From the NCBI GenBank assembly GCA_034769895.1, contig CM068375.1:252195542-252259541 (forward strand): a stretch of 64,000 bases of DNA, in the 5' to 3' direction. Positions 58,648-64,000 of this stretch are shown one piece after another. A program made the position numbers and the translations under genes. The notes under the pieces were generated by a model. The model was not told the DNA's origin and did not search any database. It saw only the letters and a program-made list of their open reading frames with translations. Position 1 is the stretch's first letter. Each line of letters begins with the position of its first letter. Source of the DNA: Magicicada septendecula (taxonomy: Eukaryota > Arthropoda > Insecta > Hemiptera > Cicadidae).

Positions 58648-59804
58648 TGTAATATTCTTCATTATTGAAAATTTAATGAATTTTATTGTTACTTCCACTT
58701 ACCTTTGGTTTTTCGATCTGGCCTGATCTCTAAGTGGGGACGAACCCCGTTCGTACGGCGAACTTGACAGCACAGCAAATGAAATAAGGTTCTTGAAATG
58801 ACTTTGCTTACCAAAATATATCATTTAAAAAATAATGTTTTTTTTTTTTATTTTACGATTATTAGACATCTTTGACATGTATAAAATATGAAAAAATGTT
58901 ACTCTCTCCACATGGTGTTTTAAATTTTGAAGTACAGCATGAGAAATTCTTTTAACATAATAAATACCTTACCTTATTCTAGTGCACATAAAAACAGCCC
59001 AGCCTGCCATTCACTCATTCTCTCAATTTATAAACCCTCCCCCGAACATTTTTATTACCCCAAACCCTTAAACATGTTTGTGAAATTCCCCAGCCGGCAA
59101 CGTAGTTTTAGCTCGAGCTCACTGTTTCACGTTTTAATTGATACTGGTGTCCGAAAATAACTGTATATGTTCTTCACTGAATAACTACTCTCCACTGGCA
59201 CATTATTATCACTGGTAATTCATTTTAAACTGGCAATTTATAAGATTTTTTAAAAAGAAACCCCGTGGGGCTGTACCTGCCGGTACGGTCTGTGTCGGAC
59301 TGCCGAGAGCGACATAGCATTCGTCGCTAACTTGATTGCGTCTTTTTTTTGTGGAAACCAAGGCCTCATAGTTCTTCGTCGCTTGTAAGTCCTATTCAAC
59401 CCATGCAGTTGATGGTGTGTTATTCGTATCAGATATTCGTTCGGCACTGGCTGACGTCACGAGATAGGTGTGACTTAGGCTTTACATCCAGCACCTTGGT
59501 AACCGAAGGGAACAGAAATTCTTCTCTTAGCCATCTTTGATTTTCACACCGGCGTGGGTCCGCGCGCATGGTTGTGTGACGCGCTCAGACGTACTGCCAC
59601 ACACTTGCAAAGTTCTTGGAAAATGAGGCTGGGTGCATTCCTGGTTAACGATTGCACAACTATGGACACGTATTACTCCTTTGTTCGACTACCGTTTCAA
59701 TTCACCACGTGTTCTGGTCCCAGATAGAAATTAGATTTATAAATATTTTACCAAACCCCAAAAATTTAATAAAATGAAATAACCCTCAAATTCGGCCCGT
59801 TACA
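58648..59804 (-). repeat. T9 LTR3 (right)
   Basis: 1157 bp. It has four private substitutions in its right third (ATCCAGCAC, GACGCGCTC, CAGATAGAA, AATTCGGCC), followed by the TSD TTGT. Confidence 0.93.
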
Positions 59805-59808
59805 TTGT

Positions 59809-60480
59809 TGCTATAAACAAAATAAAAAATATAACATTTACTTCCAACCTATTATTTATTTCTACTGACACACCCAAATTTTAACATACAATAGAAGATT
59901 AGTATTTTTAAATTTTCTTGTTAAATTAAATTAAATTATTTTCTTTAACTACCATTTAAATTTATGTACAGTGATTATATTTAAAACTTTAAGTCTTTAC
60001 TGTTCATATATAAGTTTCTTTTTAAGAGTTTTTTCGCAAACAGAAAAATATAATTGTTTATTCATCACCTGCATACTACCGATGTTACTGTGTGTGTGTG
60101 TGTGTCCTGAATCCTGCGAATTTGATGATGATGATTATGCTGATGCTGTGTTCTCTTTCTCTACGGTTTGTTGTTTCTAATGGTCCAGAGTTCATCCATA
60201 AGTCTTGGTGTGTGTGGTAAAGGTCCGATCGGTTGGCAGACCAGCAGCGTGACGTTGTGTGAAGATATCTTGAGTCTCTGAGATCACCCCAAAATTTCCA
60301 GTGGTATTTATACTGGACGGCGATCTGACAAGTCCAGGACTGTTTTCGACCTGTTAGATATTGTCACTTCGTACAAAGCATCCTTTTAATTACAAATCAC
60401 TCTTTGGTTCATTTTTGCGATTTCGTAAACATACTCGTAGCACGAGCGATATCATCGTTTGCGTAATTTTTTTCTGGTCA
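59809..60480 (-). repeat. T8 5' LTR, outer part (right edge uncertain)
   Basis: Continues 45735 once T9 and its TSD are removed. It contains a minus-strand TATAAATA (60312-60305), a short TG repeat near 60088-60104 and no credible ORF. Confidence 0.4.
60305..60312 (-). promoter_or_regulatory. Candidate TATA box of the T8 LTR
   Basis: Minus-strand TATAAATA, with TCTCAGAGAC (initiator-like TCAG) about 30 bases downstream. The orientation agrees with T8 gag. Confidence 0.4.
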
Positions 60481-60718
60481 CTCACATATAACACTTATTA
60501 ATTACTATTTAATTACACTAGTAATTAACATTAAATTACCTAGCATATTTATTATTGCACATTTCTGCAATACGTTTATATCACTATATTCATTAAAAAT
60601 TCCTTAATGTAATGGTGTTTTTATAATTGGGTAAGTCTTTGTTCACAGGTTTAAAATGTATTAATTAGTTTATTTTTATCCGGTTAAAACCTAATTACAG
60701 ACAAACCAACAATTTGTA
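60481..60718. other. Unassigned AT-rich sequence
   Basis: Nothing coding or repetitive recognised. Confidence 0.4.
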
Positions 60719-60937
60719 CGCATCACCCCATCATAGACTTTGCCTGTCGTAGCTTGCGTTCATACACACAAGCGCTGTATTTACTCGCGGGGCAGGTGTA
60801 CGCTTTCTGACAATTCTTAGCGTGCATAATATTGTTAAATATTGTATGCTAAATATTGTGCATCATATATTTTCTATGCTAAATATTTACAAACATACCG
60901 CCCTGGGCAAATAGGCAAATATATGTATTGTTGCATA
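60719..60937. repeat. 220-bp direct repeat, copy 1
   Basis: Shares CGCATxACCCCATC, TAGACTTTGCCTGTC, AGCGCTGTATT, CTCGCGGGGCAGGTGTA and CATACCGCCCTGGGCAAATA with 61488-61708. It has an extra copy of a TATGCTAAATATTGTGC phrase. Confidence 0.88.
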
Positions 60938-60939
60938 TA

Positions 60940-61310
60940 CAGTAGATGCCCTCTAGTCCGGCCTCGATTGGATCGGCTGTCGGATGGTTTGGCCAGCCAT
61001 ACGGTGAGTGATACAGTCTAGATGAGCCTCCAGTGACAGGTCCCAACTTGTTAAACGGAAATATATGTAGGTCAGTTGACTCGCGCTTTAGTTCATGTGA
61101 GGATGTGTGTCTTATGTTGTGAGTTCTGTGTATATAGTCTGTGTAAATATATCTGTGTATATAGTAATACTGTATATATCTGTGTAAATAAAAATGTTTT
61201 CCGACATGAGTGTGAAACGAAAACACAAGTTCGTGACTATGGACCAAAAATTACAAGTCCTTCAGCATGTCGATTAGGGCAAATCGGTCCAGAGTATTAG
61301 AGTCCAGTAA
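60940..61310 (+). mobile_element. T10: pogo/Tigger-type DNA transposon remnant
   Basis: Starts CAGTAGATGCCCTCTAGTCC after a TA, with CGGCCTCGATTGG and GTCGGATGG echoes, a Tigger-like terminal repeat. A transposase start follows at 61194. No 3' terminal repeat is recognised before the second direct repeat. Confidence 0.65.
61194..61310 (+). pseudogene. Tigger-like transposase N-terminal fragment
   Basis: The frame begins MFSDMSVKRKHKFVTMDQK and reaches TAG at 61275-61277, then about ten more open codons to TAA at 61308-61310. KRKHK...T..QKLxVLxxVDxGKSVxSI is the start of the CENP-B-type helix-turn-helix found in pogo/Tigger/jerky transposases, which binds the terminal repeats. Only about 37 codons remain of a protein that is normally several hundred residues long. 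Confidence 0.65.
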
Positions 61311-61487
61311 CATCTCTGTGAGTTTGTAGTAATTTTCCTTGTTTGTTTTTTTTTACTTGCTACCATAGAGTAAGGGTTAGTAATTATAATTATTAGTAAT
61401 TTATATACACTGTATTGGGTCATTTATTGTATGGATCATTCATTAAAGAGCATTATTTGATCATTATAGTGTGTTTTTGGTTCGTCA
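61311..61487. other. AT-rich sequence between T10 fragment and repeat copy 2
   Basis: No feature recognised; it may be residual T10. Confidence 0.35.
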
Positions 61488-61708
61488 CGCATAACCCCAT
61501 CGTAGACTTTGCCTGTCATAGCTTGTGTTCACACACACAAACACACAAGCGCTGTATTCACTCGCGGGGCAGGTGTATGCTTTCTGACAATTCTTAGCCT
61601 GCATAATATTGTTAAAAACTGTTCATCATATATTTTCTGTGCTAAATATTTGCAAACATACCGCCCTGGGCAAATATGCAAATATATGTATTGTTGCAAT
61701 ATATATAT
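61488..61708. repeat. 220-bp direct repeat, copy 2
   Basis: Matches 60719-60937 at roughly 85-90% by eye. Confidence 0.88.
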
Positions 61709-61995
61709 TCCATATCCGATTGACCAGAAAGCTAGCATATGTGAGTCCATGATGAACATTTTATTGTTTATATTACTACATTCGTTGAGATGAAAGACAA
61801 TTACATAATGTTCTTGAACATTCAAGATTGTCTTTGTACACGATTCTCAACTAGCCTGCTGATGCATACAACCGGCACCTTTGTTCAAAACAGGCTTTGA
61901 CTTAGTCTCCAGATTGTTCTAGCACCTGTAACTACACAAATTATGCTCACCATACTGCCCAGAAAATGTAAGCTTATTCTGGAGCCTCTGCAGGG

Positions 61996-62033
61996 TATAT
62001 ATAAGCACCAGCAGCCAGCTTAGAAATTCAGTT
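61996..62033 (+). promoter_or_regulatory. T11 LTR core promoter (TATA plus initiator)
   Basis: TATATATAA at 61996-62004 and TCAGTT at 62028-62033 are spaced like a classic arthropod TATA-Inr pair. Confidence 0.6.
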
Positions 62034-62285
62034 AAACCTCACGATGTTAGAAGTGTGGATCACAGTGATTGTTGTGGTTTAATGAGAAGTGATTGTTGTG
62101 TTAATTAGTGCAAAACTGTAATAAGGTGAGATTTATTATTGGACAAATTTAACTTGAATTGTTGTATAAGAGTGCTTTGTTGATTTATGACTGCTGTTTT
62201 GTCTAATTAAAGTCTGTAACTAGTGACTTCAGTGGTGCCAGTTATTACTGTACCACACAGCGATTTGGTGTGACTGTCGTAACAG

Positions 62286-62302
62286 TGGCATCAGAAGTGC
62301 GA
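62286..62302 (+). other. T11 primer binding site
   Basis: TGGCATCAGAAGTGCGA lies one base after the LTR end; this TGGxxTCAGAAGTG type is common in Ty3/gypsy elements. Confidence 0.7.
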
Positions 62303-62443
62303 TAGAATCTTTGACAGTGGAAACAGAGGACACAACAAAAAAGAGAGTAGAGAGAGTGTGTGAGAGGAAGTAGAAGTACTCTACTAGAGAGTAGTGTGAG
62401 TGTCCAAGTAGTGTTACCAAGTCTTCTAGTGCAAACGGAGGAA

Positions 62444-62987
62444 TGACAAAATTAAGAATGCTGATGGGAAGCGAAAGCAACATAAAACAACGGGATGAGA
62501 AATACTGACAGGAAGTGGAAGAAGCAGAAAGACAACAAAAACAAGAATGCAAACAGGCTGATACAGGAGCAAAAGCAATTGGAGCAAGAACATACTGTTG
62601 CAGAGTTGGGTCTCCTGTGTGGAGATATGGGTGATTTACGCAGTGAGCGGAACAGGTAAGAGGTAAGATTGTCTACTGTAGAAAATCTGTCTCAAATATG
62701 AAGAAGCAATATTGATCAAAGTATCCGTTGCAGTGGAAGAGTCAGTTGCAAACATAAAAGAGCAAATTAAAAGTGAAGTCGAGCAGTTAATGAAAATACG
62801 GCCATACCTTTTAAAACAAATGGTTGAAGAGACAATGCCAATCATAAAGACAGAAAATTACATAGAAAATGAAGTATCAGAGAAAGTGGCTTTGCCTACA
62901 GTTGGGGCAGTTCATGTTAAGCCCCCAACATTCAACGGAAACACTTACTGGATGACATATCTTTGATAGTTTGAATCTGCTGCATAT
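62444..62987 (+). pseudogene. gag: T11 gag N-terminal fragment
   Basis: Starts near ATG 62444, with several stops. 62712-62966 is open and ends with VKPPTFNGNTYWMTYL, two adjacent stops and then FESAA. This is the known capsid-start signature of many arthropod gypsy elements (KPPTFDG...W..YL.QFE.AA). The sequence leaves the family pattern at 62988, where T12 begins. Confidence 0.65.
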
Positions 62988-63946
62988 TGTAGCGTGACAG
63001 ATAATCCACACAAATACATTACTCAATGATCATTAATAAAGCTCTAATATATAGAATATCCATATGAGAATCAATTAAAAGGCACTATTAATTAATATAC
63101 TCACAAGAAAAGTTAAAATAAAGAAAAAATCTGCAAATAATATAATATACTACAAATTTAAAAACCCAGAAAACTAAAAATGTGAATAACAAAATTACCC
63201 AGGTAAGATAGAAGCAGGCAATTAAGATACCCCGTCAAAGAAACCAGACCAGAAGAAACAAAGGCATACACAGCGAAAAACTACTGAAGAAAGAAGAAAG
63301 AAGAATAATTAAAACTAAAGAAGAAAGAAGAAGAATCAAATCTACTGAAGAAAGAAGAAAGAAGAATAATCAAATCTACTGAAGAAAGAAGAATAACCAA
63401 AGCTACTGAAGAAGGAAGAAAGAAGAATAATTAAAACTAAAGAAGAAAGAAGAATAATCAAATCTACTGAAGAAAGAAGAATAACCAAAACTACTGAAGA
63501 AAGAAGAAAGAAGAAGAATCAAAACTAAAGAAGAAAGAAGAATAACCAAAGCTACTGAAGAATGAAGAAAGAAGAATAACCAAAACTAAAGAAGAAAGAA
63601 GAATAATCAAAACTAAAGAAGAAAGAAGAATAACCAAAACTACTGAAGAAAGAAGAATAAACCAAAACTACTGAAGAAAGAAGAATAACCAAAACTACTG
63701 AAGAAAGAAGAATCACCAAAACTACTGAAGAAAGAAGAAAGAAGTGAGACGACCCATATAAGATAAAAACCCCATAGGGAGAGAACCCCAAAAACCCCAA
63801 AATAAATCAATGTCCAAAGAGAAAGTATAACACCCCAAAAAATCATATCACAATGTAAAACTGACAAAAAACTAAAAGTGTTAGTAGTATTAAATAACAG
63901 TGCATCCAAAAAGTTATTGTTTAGTTTGTATGAACAAATCTTCACA
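62988..63946 (-). repeat. T12 LTR (element continues beyond the window)
   Basis: 959 bp, TGTAGCGTGAC...CTTCACA, interrupting T11 gag. It is followed by GTCCCCCCATGG, the complement of a PPT, as at the edge of the T1 LTR (GTCCCCCCATAG). The element would therefore read on the minus strand, with its interior to the right. The 63552-63945 minus ORFs are translations of the minisatellite. Confidence 0.6.
63283..63745. repeat. Minisatellite inside T12 LTR
   Basis: Many imperfect copies of ACTGAAGAAAGAAGAATAA plus CCAAA/TCAAA variants, in higher-order runs. Unit length varies by insertion of extra AGAAAGA. Confidence 0.9.
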
Positions 63947-64000
63947 GTCCCCCCATGGTTGAATATTTCATGTTAAAAACTAGAAAAGGACTAGTAATAA
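63947..64000 (-). other. T12 PPT and start of interior
   Basis: The pyrimidine tract GTCCCCCCATGG is followed by AT-rich sequence to the window end. Confidence 0.5.

Larger units (their letters stand above)
45736..59804 (-). mobile_element. T9: tandem LTR-internal-LTR-internal-LTR element
   Basis: 14,069 bp flanked by TTGT (45732-45735 and 59805-59808). Three LTRs (45736-46895, 52192-53348, 58648-59804) separate two internal regions, 46896-52191 and 53349-58647, with a period of about 6456 bp. Corresponding ORFs in the two internal copies translate identically. The middle LTR is a recombinant of the outer two (see findings). Like T2, it has an orphan gag-position ORF and no pol. Confidence 0.93.
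61840..62987 (+). mobile_element. T11: 5' end of a gypsy-type element (LTR, PBS, gag start)
   Basis: The LTR ends GACTGTCGTAACA at 62284 and the PBS is 62286-62302. A purine-rich leader and a damaged gag start follow. It is cut at 62988 by T12. The LTR left edge is not determined; 61840 is only a working limit. Confidence 0.6.

Noticed and set aside
63552-63945. Serine/phenylalanine-rich repeat proteins on the minus strand
   Set aside because: Direct translation of the purine-rich minisatellite in different frames; no conserved start.
1-64000. tRNA, rRNA or other classical RNA genes
   Set aside because: No cloverleaf with A and B boxes or rRNA-like core was found by eye; tRNA similarity is limited to the PBS sites.

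Overview
The window is AT-rich eukaryotic nuclear DNA, almost certainly from an insect or another arthropod. It has no operons and no intact host gene. Nearly all of it is LTR retrotransposon sequence in a nested, rearranged stack, plus one pogo/Tigger-type DNA transposon remnant. I name the elements T1-T12. Boundaries come from TG...CA ends, 4-bp target-site duplications (TSDs), paired LTR copies, primer binding sites (PBS) and polypurine tracts (PPT) read by eye.

Layout: 1-1543 flank with a possible two-exon ORF. 1544-30214 is T1, a decayed Ty3/gypsy element on the minus strand. Its gag is split by T2 (7591-14428, TSD ACCT). Its 5' LTR is split by T3 (16196-28524), which carries T4 (16394-20692, TSD ATAT) in its own 5' LTR. 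The same T1 LTR also took a solo LTR, T5 (28582-29744, TSD ACTT), and T6 (from 30215). T6 (30215-36705, minus) has a gag, a very acidic ORF with a PAM2-like peptide, and no pol. Its 5' LTR is cut and joined at about 36705 to the gag of T7 (36706-43342, plus), a gypsy element with PR, RT, RNase H and IN, all frameshifted. T8 (about 43437-45735, resuming at 59809) is a gag remnant whose LTR is split by T9 (45736-59804, TSD TTGT). 60719-61708 holds a 220-bp direct repeat around T10 (Tigger remnant). T11 (LTR, PBS and gag start) is cut at 62988 by T12, an LTR containing a minisatellite.

The most unusual material is the family formed by T2, T5 and T9. Its full-length members have LTRs, one gag-position ORF that I do not recognise (ending IFDDGG), no pol, and long noncoding blocks conserved between divergent members, including a base-paired stem at the PPT with a compensatory change. 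These elements would need enzymes from another element, presumably a gypsy-type one, to move. T9 is an LTR-internal-LTR-internal-LTR tandem whose middle LTR is a recombinant of the two outer ones, a direct record of unequal crossing-over.

LTR divergence by eye gives the order T1 (oldest), then T3, then T2 and T9 (youngest).
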